From Archivesica marissinica (Eukaryota > Mollusca > Bivalvia > Venerida > Vesicomyidae): a stretch of 64,000 nt of DNA. The position numbers and the translations under genes were made by a program. Positions 46,701 through 61,700 of this stretch are shown here, one piece after another; positions within the stretch are counted from its first letter, which is position 1, and each line of letters starts with the position of its first letter. The stretch covers positions 8,102,433-8,166,432 of the forward strand of contig CM026404.1 in assembly GCA_014843695.1 (NCBI GenBank), read 5' to 3'. Below the pieces are notes generated by a model. It saw nothing but the letters and a program-made list of their open reading frames with translations, had not been told where the DNA came from and did not search any database.

Positions 46701-49700
46701 TTCCCTTTGGAATCACTTGCCATCACCACTGTAGTTTGGTTCCCTTTGGAATCACTTGCCATCACCACTGTAGTTTGGTTCCCTTTGGAATCACTTGCCA
46801 TCACCACTGTAGTTTGGTTCCCTTTGGAATCACTTGCCATCACCACTGTAGTTTGTTCCCTTTGGAATCACTTGCCATCACCACTGTAGTTTGGTTCCCT
46901 TTGGAATCACTTGCCATCACCACTGTAGTTTGGTTCCCTTTGGAATCACTTGCCATCACCACTGTAGTTTGGTTCCCTTTGGAATCACTTGCCATCACCA
47001 CTGTAGTTGGTTCCCTTTGGAATCACTTGCCATCCACTGTAGTTTGGTTCCCTTTGGAATCACTTGCCATCACCACTGTAGTTTGGTTCCCTTTGGAATC
47101 ACTTGCCATCACCACTGTAGTTTGGTCCCTTTGGAATCACTTGCCATCACCACTGTAGTTTGGTTCCCTTTGGAATCACTTGCCATCACCACTGTAGTTT
47201 GGTTCCCTTTGGAATCACTTGCCATCACCACTGTAGTTTGGTTCCCTTTGGAATCACTTGCCATCACCACTGTAGTTTGGTTCCCTTTGGAATCACTTGC
47301 CATCACCACTGTAGTTTGGTTCCCTTTGAATCACTTGCCATCACCACTGTAGTTTGGTTCCCTTTGAATCACTTGCCATCACCACTGTAGTTTGGTTCCC
47401 TTTGGAATCACTTGCCATCACCACTGTAGTTTGGTTCCCTTTGGAATCACTTGCCATCACCACTGTAGTTTGGTTCCCTTTGGAATCACTTGCCATCACC
47501 ACTGTAGTTTGGTTCCCTTGGAATCACTTGCCATCACCACTGTAGTTTGGTTCCCTTTGGAATCACTTGCCATCACCACTGTAGTTTGGTTCCCTTTGGA
47601 ATCACTTGCCATCACCACTGTAGTTTGGTTCCCTTTGGAATCACTTGCCATCACCACTGTAGTTTGGTTCCCTTTGGAATCACTTGCCATCACCACTGTA
47701 GTTTGGTTCCCTTTGGAATCACTTGCCATCACCACTGTAGTTTGGTTCCTTTGGAATCACTTGCCATCACCACTGTAGTTTGGTTCCCTTTGGAATCACT
47801 TGCATCACCACTGTAGTTTGGTTCCCTTTGGAATCACTTGCCATCACCACTGTAGTTTGGTTCCCTTTGGAATCACTTGCCATCACCACTGTAGTTTGGT
47901 TCCCTTTGGAATCACTTGCCATCACCACTGTAGTTTGGTTCCCTTTGGAATCACTTGCCATCACCACTGTAGTTTGGTTCCCTTTGGAATCACTTGCCAT
48001 CACCACTGTAGTTTGGTTCCCTTGGAATCACTTGCCATCACCACTGTAGTTTGGTTTCCTTTGGAATCACTTGCCATCACCACTGTAGTTTGGTTCCCTT
48101 GGAATCACTTGCCATCACCACTGTAGTTTGGTTCCCTTTGGAATCACTTGCCATCACCACTGTAGTTTGGTTCCCTTTGGAATCACTTGCCATCACCACT
48201 GTAGTTTGGTTCCCTTTGGAATCACTTGCCATCACCACTGTAGTTGGTTCCCTTTGGAATCACTTGCCATCACCACTGTAGTTTGGTTCCCTTTGGAATC
48301 ACTTGCCATCACCACTGTAGTTTGGTTCCCTTTGGAATCACTTGCCATCACCACTGTAGTTTGGTTCCCTTTGGAATCACTTGCCATCACCACTGTAGTT
48401 TGGTTCCCTTGGAATCACTTGCCATCACCACTGTAGTTTGGTTCCCTTTGGAATCACTTGCCATCACCACTGTAGTTTGGTTCCCTTTGGAATCACTTGC
48501 CATCACCACTGTAGTTTGGTTCCCTTTGGAATCACTTGCCATCACCACTGTAGTTTGGTTCCCTTTGGAATCACTTGCCATCACCACTGTAGTTTGGTTC
48601 CCTTTGGAATCACTTGCCATCACCACTGTAGTTTGGTTCCCTTGGAATCACTTGCCATCACCACTGTAGTTTGGTTCCCTTTGGAATCACTTGCCATCAC
48701 CACTGTAGTTTGGTTCCCTTTGGAATCACTTGCCATCACCACTGTAGTTTCGTTCCCTTTGGAATCACTTGCCATCACCACTGTAGTTTCGTTCCTTTGG
48801 AATCACTTGCCATCACCACTGTAGTTTGGTTCCCTTTGGAATCACTTGCCATCACCACTGTAGTTTGGTTCCCTTTGGAATCACTTGCCATCACCACTGT
48901 AGTTTGGTTCCCTTTGGAATCACTTGCCATCACCACTGTAGTTTGGTTCCCTTTGGAATCACTTGCCATCACCACTGTAGTTGGTTCCTTTGGAATCATT
49001 GCCAACCACTGTAGTTTGGTTCCCTTTGGAATCACTTGCCATCACCACTGTAGTTGGTTCCCTTTGGAATCACTTGCCATCACCACTGTAGTTTGGTTCC
49101 CTTTGGAATCACTTGCCATCACCACTGTAGTTTGGTCCCTTTGGAATCACTTGCCATCACCACTGTAGTTGGTTCCCTTTGGAATCACTTGCCATCACCA
49201 CTGTAGTTGGTTCCCTTGGAATCACTTGCCATCACCACTGTAGTTTGGTTCCTTTGGAATCACTTGCCATCACCACTGTAGTTTGGTTCCCTTTGGAATC
49301 ACTTGCCATCACCACTGTAGTTTGGTTCCCTTGGAATCACTTGCCATCACCACTGTAGTTTGGTTCCCTTTGGAATCACTTGCCATCACCACTGTAGTTT
49401 CGTTCCCTTTGGAATCACTTGCCATCACCACTGTAGTTTCGTTCCCTTTGGAATCACTTGCCATCACCACTGTAGTTTCGTTCCCTTTGGAATCACTTGC
49501 CATCACCACTGTAGTTTGGTTCCCTTTGGAATCACTTGCCATCACCACTGTAGTTTGGTTCCTTTGGAATCACTTGCCATCACCACTGTAGTTTGGTTCC
49601 CTTTGGAATCACTTGCCATCACCACTGTAGTTTGGTCCCTTTGGAATCACTTGCCATCACCACTGTAGTTTGGTTCCCTTTGGAATCACTTGCCATCACC

Positions 49701-52700
49701 ACTGTAGTTTGGTTCCCTTTGGAATCACTTGCCATCACCACTGTAGTTTGGTTCCCTTTGGAATCACTTGCCATCACCACTGTAGTTTGGTTCCCTTTGG
49801 AATCACTTGCCATCACCACTGTAGTTTGGTTCCCTTTGGAATCACTTGCCATCACCACTGTAGTTTGGTTCCTTTGGAATCACTTGCCATCACCACTGTA
49901 GTTTGGTTCCTTTGGAATCACTTGCCATCACCACTGTAGTTTGGTTCCCTTTGGAATCACTTGCCATCACCACTGTAGTTTGGTTCCTTTGGAATCACTT
50001 GCCATCACCACTGTAGTTTGGTTCCCTTTGGAATCACTTGCCATCACCACTGTAGTTTGGTTCCCTTTGGAATCACTTGCCATCACCACTGTAGTTTGGT
50101 TCCCTTTGGAATCACTTGCCATCATCACTGTAGTTTGGTTCCCTTTGGAATCACTTGCCATCACCACTGTAGTTGGTTCCCTTTGGAATCACTTGCCATC
50201 ACCACTGTAGTTTGGTTCCCTTTGGATCACTTGCCATCACCACTGTAGTTTCGTTCCCTTGGAATCACTTGCCATCACCACTGTAGTTCGTTCCCTTTGG
50301 AATCACTTGCCATCACCACTGTAGTTTCGTTCCCTTTGGAATCACTTGCCATCACCACTGTAGTTGGTTCCTTTGGAATCATTGCCAACCACTGTAGTTT
50401 GGTTCCCTTTGGAATCACTTGCCATCACCACTGTAGTTGGTTCCCTTTGGAATCACTTGCCATCACCACTGTAGTTTGGTTCCCTTTGGAATCACTTGCC
50501 ATCACCACTGTAGTTTGGTCCCTTTGGAATCACTTGCCATCACCACTGTAGTTGGTTCCCTTTGGAATCACTTGCCATCACCACTGTAGTTGGTTCCCTT
50601 GGAATCACTTGCCATCACCACTGTAGTTTGGTTCCCTTTGGAATCACTTGCCATCACCACTGTAGTTTGGTTCCCTTTGGAATCACTTGCCATCACCACT
50701 GTAGTTTGGTTCCCTTTGGAATCACTTGCCATCACCACTGTAGTTTCGTTCCCTTTGGAATCACTTGCCATCACCACTGTAGTTTCGTTCCCTGGAATCA
50801 CTTGCCATCACCACTGTAGTTTCGTTCCCTTTGGAATCACTGCCATCACCACTGTAGCCCCTTTGGAATCACTTGCCATCACCACTGTAGTTTGGTTCCC
50901 TTTGGAATCACTTGCCATCACCACTGTAGTTTGGTTCCCTTTGGAATCACTTGCCATCACCACTGTAGTTTGGTTCCCTTTGGAATCACTTGCCATCACC
51001 ACTGTAAGCCCTTTGGAATCACTTGCCATCACCACTGTAGTTGGGTCCCAACACTTGCCATCACCACTGTAGTTTGGTTCCCAACACTTGCCATCACCAC
51101 TGTAGCCCTTTGGAATCACTTGCCATCACCACTGTAGTTTGGTTCCCAACACTTGCCATCACCACTGTAGTTTGGTTCCCAACACTTGCCATCACCACTG
51201 TAGTTTTGTTCCCAACACTTGCCATCACCACTGTAGTTTCGTTCCCAACACTTGCCATCACCACTGTAGTTTCGTTCCCAACACTTGCCATCACCACTGT
51301 AGTTTGGTTCCCAACACTTGCCATCACCACTGTAGTTTGGAATCACTTGCCATCACCACTGTAGTTTGGTTCCAACACTTGCCATCACCACTGTAGTTTG
51401 GTTCCCAACACTTGCCATCACCACTGTAGTTTGGTTCCTTGCCATCACCACTGTAGTTTGGAATCACTTGCCATCACCACAAACACCCACACCACACCCC
51501 CACACCACTGTAGTTTGGTTCCCTTGCCATCACCACTGTAGTTTGGAATCACTCCAACCACACCCTGCCATCACCACTGTAGTTTGGATCACTTGCCATC
51601 ACCACTGTAGTTTGGATCACTTGCCATCACCACTGTAGTTTGGATCACTTGCCATCACCACTGTAGTTTGGTTCCCTTGCCATCACCACTGTAGTTTGGT
51701 TCACTTGCCATCACCACTGTAGTTTGGTTCCCTGCCATCACCACTGTAGTTTGGCCCCAATCACCACACCCTTGCCATCACCACTGTAGTTTGGTTCCCT
51801 TGCCATCACCACTGTAGTTTGGAATCACCCACACCACACCCTTGCCATCACCACTGTAGTTTGGAATCACTTGCCATCCACCACTGTAGTTTGGAATCAC
51901 TTGCCATCACCACTGTAGTTGGAATCACTTGCCATCACCACTGTAGTTTGGAATCACTTGCCATCACCACTGTAGTTTGGTCACTTGCCATCACCACTGT
52001 AGTTTGGATCACTTGCCATCACCACTGTAGTTGGATCACTTGCCATCACCACTGTAGTTTGGAATCACTTGCCATCACCACTGTAGTTTGGTTCCCTTGC
52101 CATCACCACTGTAGTTTGGAATCACTTGCCATCACCACTGTAGTTTGGAATCACTTGCCATCACCACTGTAGTTTGGAATCACTTGCCATCACCACTGTA
52201 GTTTGGAATCACTTGCCATCACCACTGTAGTTTGGAATCACTTGCCATCACCACTGTAGTTTGGAATCACTTGCCATCACCACTGTAGTTTGGAATCACT
52301 TGCCATCACCACTGTAGTTTGGAATCACTTGCCATCACCACTGTAGTTTGGAATCACTTGCCATCACCACTGTAGTTTGGTTCACTTGCCATCACCACAG
52401 ATGTAGTTTGGTTCCCTTGCCATCACCACTGTAGTTTGGAATCACTTGCCATCACCACTGTAGTTTGGTTCCCTTGCCATCACCACTGTAGTTTGGAATC
52501 ACTTGCCATCACCACTGTAGTTTGGTTCACTTGCCATCACCACTGTAGTTTGGAATCACTTGCCATCACCACTGTAGTTTGGAATCACTTGCCATCACCA
52601 CTGTAGTTTGGTTCACTTGCCATCACCACTGTAGTTTGGTTCACTTGCCATCACCACTGTAGTTTGGAATCACTTGCCATCACCACTGTAGTTTGGTTCA

Positions 52701-55700
52701 CTTGCCATCACCACTGTTGTTTGGTTCACTTGCCATCACCACTGTAGTTTGGTTCACTTGCCATCACCACTGTAGTTTGGTTCACTTGCCATCACCACTG
52801 TAGTTTGGTTCACTTGCCATCACCACTGTAGTTTGGTTCACTTGCCATCACCACTGTAGTTTGGTTCACTTGCCATCACCACTGTAGTTGGTTCACTTGC
52901 CATCACCACTGTAGTTTGGTTCACTTGCCATCACCACTGTAGTTTGGTTCACTTGCCATCACCACTGTAGTTTGGTTCACTTGCCATCACCACTGTAGTT
53001 TGGTTCACTTGCCATCACCACTGTAGTTTGGTTCACTTGCCATCACCACTGTAGTTTGGTTCACTTGCCATCACCACTGTAGTTTGGTTCACTTGCCATC
53101 ACCACTGTAGTTGGTTCACTTGCCATCACCACTGTAGTTTGGTTCACTTGCCATCACCACTGTAGTTGGTTCCTTGCCATCACCACTGTAGTTTGGTTCA
53201 CTTGCCATCACCACTGTAGTTTGGTTCCCTTGCCATCACCACTGTAGTTTGGTCCCTTGCCATCACCACTGTAGTTTGGTTCACTTGCCATCACCACTGT
53301 AGTTTGGTTCACTTGCCATCACCACTGTAGTTTGGTTCCCTTGCCATCACCACTGTAGTTTGGTTCACTTGCCATCACCACTGTAGTTTGGTTCCCTTGC
53401 CATCACCACTGTCCATCACCACTGTAGTTTGGTTCCCTTGCCATCACCACTGTAGTTTGGTTCCCTTGCCATCACCACTGTAGTTTGGTTCCCCTGCCAT
53501 CACCACTGTAGTTTGGTTCCCTTGCCATCACCACTGTAGTTTGGTTCCCTTGCCATCACCACTGTAGTTTGGTTCCCTTGCCATCACCACTGTAGTTTGG
53601 TTCCCTTGCCATCACCACTGTAGTTTGGTTCCCTTGCCATCACCACTGTAGTTTGGTTCCCTTGCCATCACCACTGTAGTTTGGTTCCCTTGCCATCACC
53701 ACTGTAGTTTGGTTCCCTTGCCATCACCACTGTAGTTTGGTTCCCTTTGATGTAGTTTCGAATTCCACTGGGGAGTCGAATTCTTTCAAAGGAGGAAACT
53801 ATCCAGCTTGCTTGTGGATGGTCTGTGGTTCTACCTGGGTACTCGGCCGTTCTAAAATACTGCCCGGAATGGCTCTTGATCCGCCAATAATAGCTGGATA
53901 GGCGCAATATGAAGCTGTTGGTGCCACTCTAAGCCCCCAAAATAAAATAAGCAAAGGAGTGCCCACGGGACAATATGAATGTTTCATCAGGTTAAATATG
54001 AATATTTCATCAGGTTAAATATGAATGTTTCATCCAGTTAAATATGAATGTTTCATCAGGTTAAATATGAATGTTTCATCAGGTTAAATATGAATGTTTC
54101 GTCATATCCGGTTAAATATGAATGTTTCATCTGGTTAAATATGACTGTTTCATCAGGTTACATTCAGATTAAATATGAATGTTTCATCAGGTTAAATATG
54201 AATGTTTCATCAGGTTAAATATGAATGTTTCATCAGGTTAAATATGAATGTTTCATCAGGTTACATTCAGGTTAAATATGAATGTTTCATCCAGTTAAAT
54301 ATGAATGTTTCATCAGGTTACATTCAGGTTAAATATGAATGTTTCATCAGGTTAAATATGAATGTTTCATCAGGTTAAATATGAATGTTTCATCCGGTTA
54401 AATATGAATGTTTCATCAGGTTACATTCAGGTTAAATATGAATGTTTCATCAGGTTAAATATGAATGTTTCATCAGGTTAAATATGAATGTTTCATCAGG
54501 TTAAATATGAATGTTTCATCAGGTTAAATATGAATGTTTCATCCGGTTAAATGTGAATGTTTCATCCGGTTAAATATGAATATTTCATCCGGTTAAATAT
54601 GAATGTTTCATCAGGTAAAATATGAATGTTTCATCCGGTTTAATATGAATGTTTCATCCAGTTAAATGTGAATGTTTCGTCATATCCGGTTAAATATGAA
54701 TGTTTCATCTGGTTAAATATGAATGTTTCATCAGGTTACATTCAGAATAAATATGAATGTTTCATCAGGTTAAATATGAATGTTTCATCAGGTTAAATAT
54801 GAATGTTTCATCCGTTTAAATATGAATGTTTCATCAGGTTACATTCAGGTTAAATATGAATGTTTCATCAGGTTAAATATGAATGTTTCATCCAGTTAAA
54901 TATGAATGCTTCATCCGGTTAAATATGAATGTTTCATCAGGTTACATTCAGGTTAAATATGAATGTTTCATCCGGTTAAATATGAATGTTTCATCAGGTT
55001 AAATATGAATGTTTCATCATATCCGGTTAAATATGAATATTTCATCCGGTTAAATATGAATGTTTCATCCGGTTAAATATGAATGTTTCATCCGGTTAAA
55101 TATGAATGTTTCATTCGGTTAAATATGAATGTTTCATCAGGTTAAATATGAATGTTTCATCAGGTTAAATATGAATGTTTCATCCAGTTAAATATGAATG
55201 CTTCATCCGGTTAAATATGAATGTTTCATCAGGTTATATTCAGGTTAAATATGAATGTTTCATCAGGTTAAATATGAATGTTTCATCAGGCTAAATATGA
55301 ATGTTTCATCAGGTTAAATATGAATGTTTCATCAGGTTAAATATGAATGTTTCATCCAGTTAAATATGAATGTTTCATCAGGTTAAATATGAATGTTACA
55401 TTCAGGTTAAATATGAATGTTTCATCAGGTTAAATATGAATGTTTCATCAGGTTAAATATCAATGTTTCATTAGGTTAAATATGAATGTTTCATTAGGTT
55501 AAATATGAATGTTTCATCAGGTTAAATATGAAGGTTAAATATGAATGTTTCATCCGGTTAAATATGAATGTTTCATCCAGTTAAATATGAATGTTTCATC
55601 CAGTTAAATATGAATGTTTCATCAGGTTACATTCAGGTTAAATATGAATGTTTCATCCGGTTAAATATGAATGTTTCATCCGGTTAAATATGAATGTTTC

Positions 55701-58700
55701 ATCAGGTTACATTCAGGTTAAATATGAATGTTTCATCAGGTTAAATATGAATGTTTCATCATGTTAAATATGAATGTTTCATCCAGTTAAAATGTTTCAT
55801 CAGGTTAAATATGAATGTTTCATCAGGTTAAATATGAATGTTTCATCAGGTTAAATATGAATGTTTCATCCGGTAAAATATGGGGTTACCTCTGACACCG
55901 AATAAACTGGTTTGGATGGAAATTCAATATGGATCTTACCAATATAATATTTAAAATGTTTTTACATTAATTGACTTGATAATTTTCAACTTGTGCTATT
56001 TGGTGAACGGTCAAGTACGATGTCGTTAGAACTCGCCTTTCGTCGATATAGTGACGCCCGTGAATTCGCTCTAGCATATACACGACAATCTCTCCCAGGG
56101 TGTTTTTACGTTTATTTATCGTCGCTACCGGTTGCCCATATGAGCGACGCCTCCTGAAGAGATTAGTTATTTTAGATTTTGGAGAATAGTGCATGATACA
56201 GACAGAGACCCATTCCAGAATCTCCTCTGGTTCTTTTACGTTCACGGTGTAAAGCACCGACATGAGACCTCGGTTTAACGTCCCATCTGAAAGACTGTTA
56301 ATTTTATTAAGGTCAGACGGGGGATCGAATCTGCGATCCCTAGATTACCAGTCCAGCGTGTTACCACTGCACTACATATCCGTCTGTAAAAAATGTATTT
56401 GTATCCTAACCCCAAGTGCTGAAGTTACGCCTTCATTTTAACATCATACATTACAGTTGCAATAGTATAAAACAGTAAATTTACAATACGTACGATCTGT
56501 CTCCTAAGAAGTTGGTGCGACAAATGCAAAAACAAACTAGAGTGCAAACAAGACAAAGGTCTTGTCCTCGCAGTTAAAGTTATAATTACAAGTCACCCGA
56601 CTCTGGTTATTCTAAGTAAAACTGATTTGTTTACATTAATTGTCCAACACTTACTATTTAATATCGCATTTGATTAGTTTTTATAGAAATTATATATGAT
56701 ATATATGTAAGAAATAATAAGTATCAACCGTGGTATATCGCAGAATAACCCTTCGGCCTTCGTGATATATTTCTACGTATAAGAACTTCAAACTCGGGTT
56801 ATTACCACGGTTGATACTTATTATTTCGATTCTAACACGACTTATTTCTAATAATTTTAGACGAGAATCAAAGAAGTATTTTCTTCAAACGCGGTGCTAC
56901 TCCTCTGCATTTGGCTTTCGAAATTTCCTCCCGCCGCTGCATTTGGCTTTCGAAATTTCCTCCCGCGTAATGGGTGATGACGTTATTTTGTATGGAAAAT
57001 ATCAATCTAGTGAATAAATGAACAAAAGTTGTAACTGGTCAATAATTTTATTTATGTTGTCAAATAAAACTATACAGAATAGTAACTGAAACGTTACTTA
57101 ACAGAAAAACAATATATATTTATATTTAAAAGGTATTAGTGTAAGTGACTGAGATACAATTTTATATTTAAACGGTATTAGTGTAATTGACTGATACAAT
57201 TTTATATTTAAACGGTATTAGTGTAAGTTGCTGAGATAAAATTTTATATTTAAACGGTATTAGTGTAAGTGACTGAGATACAATTTTATATTTAAAAGGT
57301 ATTAGTGTAATTGACTGAGATACAATTTTATATTTAAAAGGTATTAGTGTAATTGACTGAGATACAATTTTATATTTAAAAGGTATTAGTGTAATTGACT
57401 GAGATACAATTTTATATTTAAAAGGTATTAGTGTAATTGACTGAGATACAATTTTATATTTAAAAGGTATTAGTGTAAGTGACTGATACAATTTTATATT
57501 TAAAAGGTATTAGTGTAATTGACTGAGATACAATTTTATATTTAAAAGGTATTAGTGTAATTGACTAGATACAATTTTATATTTAAACGGTATTAGTGTA
57601 AGTGACTGATATACAATTTTATATGTAAAAGGTATTAGTGTAAGTGACTGAGATACAATTTTATATGTAAAAGGTATTAGTGTAAGTGGCTGAGATACAA
57701 TTTTATATTTAAATGGTATTAGTGTAAGTGACTGATACAATTTTATATTTAAACGGTATTAGTGTAAGTGACTGATACAATTTTATATTTAAACGGTATT
57801 AGTGTAAGTGACTGATACAATTTTATATTTAAAAGGTGTTAGTGTAATTGACTGAGATACAATTTTATATTTAAAAGGTATTAGTGTAAGTGACTGAGAT
57901 ACAATTTTATATGTAAAAGGTATTAGTGTAAGTGGCTGAGATACAATTTTATATTTAAAAGGTATTAGTGTAAGTGACTGAGATACAATTTTATATTTAA
58001 ACGGTATTAGTGTAAGTGACTGATACAATTTTATATTTAAACGGTATTAGTGTAAGTGGCTGAGATACAATTTTATATTTAAACGGTATTAGTGTAAGTG
58101 ACTGAGACACAATTTTATATTTAAACGGTATTAGTGTAAGTGACTGAGATACAATTTTATATTTAAACGGTATTAGTGTAAGTGACTGAGACACAATTTT
58201 ATATTTAAACGGTATTAGTGTAAGTGACTGATACAATTTTATATTTAAACGGTATTAGTGTAAGTGACTGAGACACAATTTTATATTTAAACGGTATTAG
58301 TGTAAGTGACTGATACAATTTTATATTTAAAAGGTATTAGTGTAAGTGGCTGAGATACAATTTTATATTTAAACGGTATTAGTGTAAGTAACTGATACAA
58401 TTTTATATTTAAAAGGTATTAGTGTACACCATTATTAGTGTAAGTGACTCATGCTTATATTTAAAAGATTAACTGAACGATTTCGTAACACGTGCTTGTG
58501 CCAAGAACAAGGCTCCAGAGGGGACCCTGTACATTATTGGAACAAGAAGAACACCCGTAGGAACAGTTTTCAATCTTAGTATACATATATAATATAATAT
58601 ATATATATTGATTGATTGTCCAGCTCAACACAAATAATAACCAATGTCATCAGCATACTAATCGATAACATACATGTATGTTGTTGCAGTCATATCACAA

Positions 58701-61700
58701 TGGTATAATAGTTTACATTATGTACTTTGAAACACGTGCAAACATATTGTTCCACATTAGGACAACTGCGTGTGTACAGTCTAGTACGTTGTTTCCACGT
58801 GTCTGCATCTGTTCTCTGTGATACGACAACTAGCATAATTACATTCTGCTTGAAGTGTTGCTAAGAAGCAATTTGATCTCTCATTTTTCTTTGTAAACTA
58901 TTATTTATGTTCATTATTTACGTACTTGTTCTGATTTACTCGAGACATATATCGGTTTGAACAATTTACTGTTAATACCACATACGTGAGAAAACATTCC
59001 ACGTAGAATGTATCCTATCCGCAACGTGTCACTGGAAGCCATTTTCATACCATTATTCGCATGGAATAAGAGTTATTGCATCGTAATAGAAGCGTACACT
59101 AAGACATAGCTATGTATACGTTAACTAGGAGATTTATAAATGTAGGTTTGTGTATTAGCAGGTCGTGCTAGAGTATTGCACTTTTCCCTACCTGAAGCTA
59201 TCTATACACGTATGTGTGACTAACGGTTGGTTATTTTTTAAAAGTGTTGCATTTGTTAGTGGGGTATAACAGACGGATCTGTAGTCCAGTGGTAACACGC
59301 TGGACTGGTAATCCAGGGATCGCAGTTCGATCCCCCCGTCTGAGCCTAATAAAATGAACAGTCTTTCAGATGGGACGTTAAACCGAGGTCTCGTGTCGGT
59401 GCTTTACACCGTGCACGTAAAAGAACCAGAGGAGACTCTGGAATGGGTCTCTGTCTGTATCATTGCATTATCCTCCGACACTCTAAAATTCTAAATTAAT
59501 CTCTTCAGGAGGCGTCGCTCATATGGGCAACCGGTAGCGACGATAAATAAACGTAAAACACACAAATAGTGGATTATGGTGTGATCGCAGTTGTATGCTA
59601 GGACTAGAATAAGTGTGTTTGGTTGTTGATAACCAGTACATGAGACGTATATATATTATATCTTTATTTTCGGTCTCATCTATGTACAGTACAATACATT
59701 TTAATTTATATTATAACACATACATTACACATAGCCATTCTACAATGAGAATTATAAGAGACAATAGCATATTACAATACGTGAAACATGTTTTACTTTC
59801 TAAAAATAAAGTACAAATCGTTAATCATAACACTAAAAAATATTTAAATTACTGAGTTTTAAGATTCTGGGGAAAAGAACACTATCGCGAAAATGAAAAT
59901 AAGCTTTAAGAATTTAGAACCACCTCTGATCAGGGATGGATGGATGGATTAGCAGCTTTTATATACAGTCAAACCTGTCTTAAGCAGCCAGCCAAGGGAA
60001 TCACAGAAAGTGGCTACTTAGCACAGGTGGCTGCTTAATAGAGGTCAAATACATAATAATACAACATGTTGGCGTTGGGAATCTGCTAACTGGCTGTTTA
60101 ATACAGGTTGGCTGCTTAATAGAGGTGACCACTAACACAGGTTTCACTGTACTAATATGATATTGTCTCTTATAATGCTCATTTGTAAAATGGCTTTGTG
60201 CAACGTATGTGTTATAATATAAATTAAAATGTATGTACTGTACAGAACAGAACAGAATTGTATTTATATATTTTTACATACTCATTAATTAATACATTAG
60301 CCTACTGTATGATTCTACTACACGTATTTGCCTGCTATGACATGAGATTGCACCAAGAACTAGGATCGCGACCTTGTATGTGTCCCTGACTTTTCCGCAC
60401 TTGATCTGGAACAAGGAAGTATGTCGCCAAGGAGCAACGCGCACTAAGTTTAAACTTTATATTTATTTTACAACGACTCCAACCTACAGCGGCCATGACC
60501 AAGTTATTTGCAGTTAAATGTCTGGTCCAGTTATAGTTTTGAAAACGAGTCTTAAAGTTTAAACTTTATTTATTTTACAACGATTGCGAAGCAAGTTCTA
60601 ACAATTTATATTAATCACTCTCGTTGGCGCGGATGAAAGCGTAAATGTCGTCATTTGTGTGGGAGGAAACCGGAGTACCCGGAGAAAACCCACCTGTCCG
60701 ATCTGGCGACCACCGTACCATCTCACATATGTCCCGTTCCGAGGATTGAACCCGGATTGCATTGCTGAGAAGCGATCGCGCTAACCACTGCGCTAATCGA
60801 ACAGCCTTACAAAGCGCACTAATGGAATAATATAATGGTGCACTAAGTATGTAACATTGTTAATTATGTTGGAAGATGTTTTTACATCAATTAATAAAAT
60901 TTTAAATTTAAATAGAAATATTTTCCCCCAGATAATTTCGTCTCATTGAGATATTTCTATAGATCTATAAATATCTTTTGGATTCAAATAATGTATTAAT
61001 AACACGAGAATATTTCGAGTTTTCATTGGTATGCCCAATAACAATGTCATAACAATTTAATTCTTTATTGGTTAATGCCTAGTTACGTCAATGAAGTCAT
61101 TAACCATTCTATTTATGTTTGACTGAGCTTTTTGATATTGTTTTCATCTTCAATAACGAAACGGTACATGTTGCACACTGTTGACTTATTGCCTTTGTTA
61201 ATCTTGCACTGTCTGATTGAGGCATCAGTTCCAGTTTATGTTCTATATTTAGATTATGAACACGTGTGATTTGTATATACTATGTCATACTTTTTGCCAT
61301 AGTATTAAGTTTCTCGTTTTTAATCTTCACTTTCAATTCACTTCTGCTATATGTTTAAACTTTATTTATTTTACAACGATTGCGAAGCAAGTTTTAACCA
61401 CTTATATTAATCACTCTCGTTTGCGCAGATGAACGCGTATATGTGGTCATTCATATGGGAGAAAACCGGAGTACCCGGAGAAAAACCCACATGTCGCATC
61501 TGGCGACCACCGTACCATCTCACATACCTCCCGGTCCGAGTATCTAACCCGGGTTGCATTGGTGAGAAGCGAGCGCGCTAACCACTGCACTAATCGGACA
61601 GCCACAGTGTGTAGTATTTCTTTTTATATTTAGGTTGATGCCGACATACGGTTGGACCCAAGACCAGAATACCACCGTGTTGTGCTTACCTGGCTCCCAG

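Noticed and set aside
43473..52172. Numerous ORFs such as [13 protein letters not shown] and [12 protein letters not shown] repeats
   Set aside because: Stop-free 39-bp unit; ORFs break wherever a unit has lost a base.
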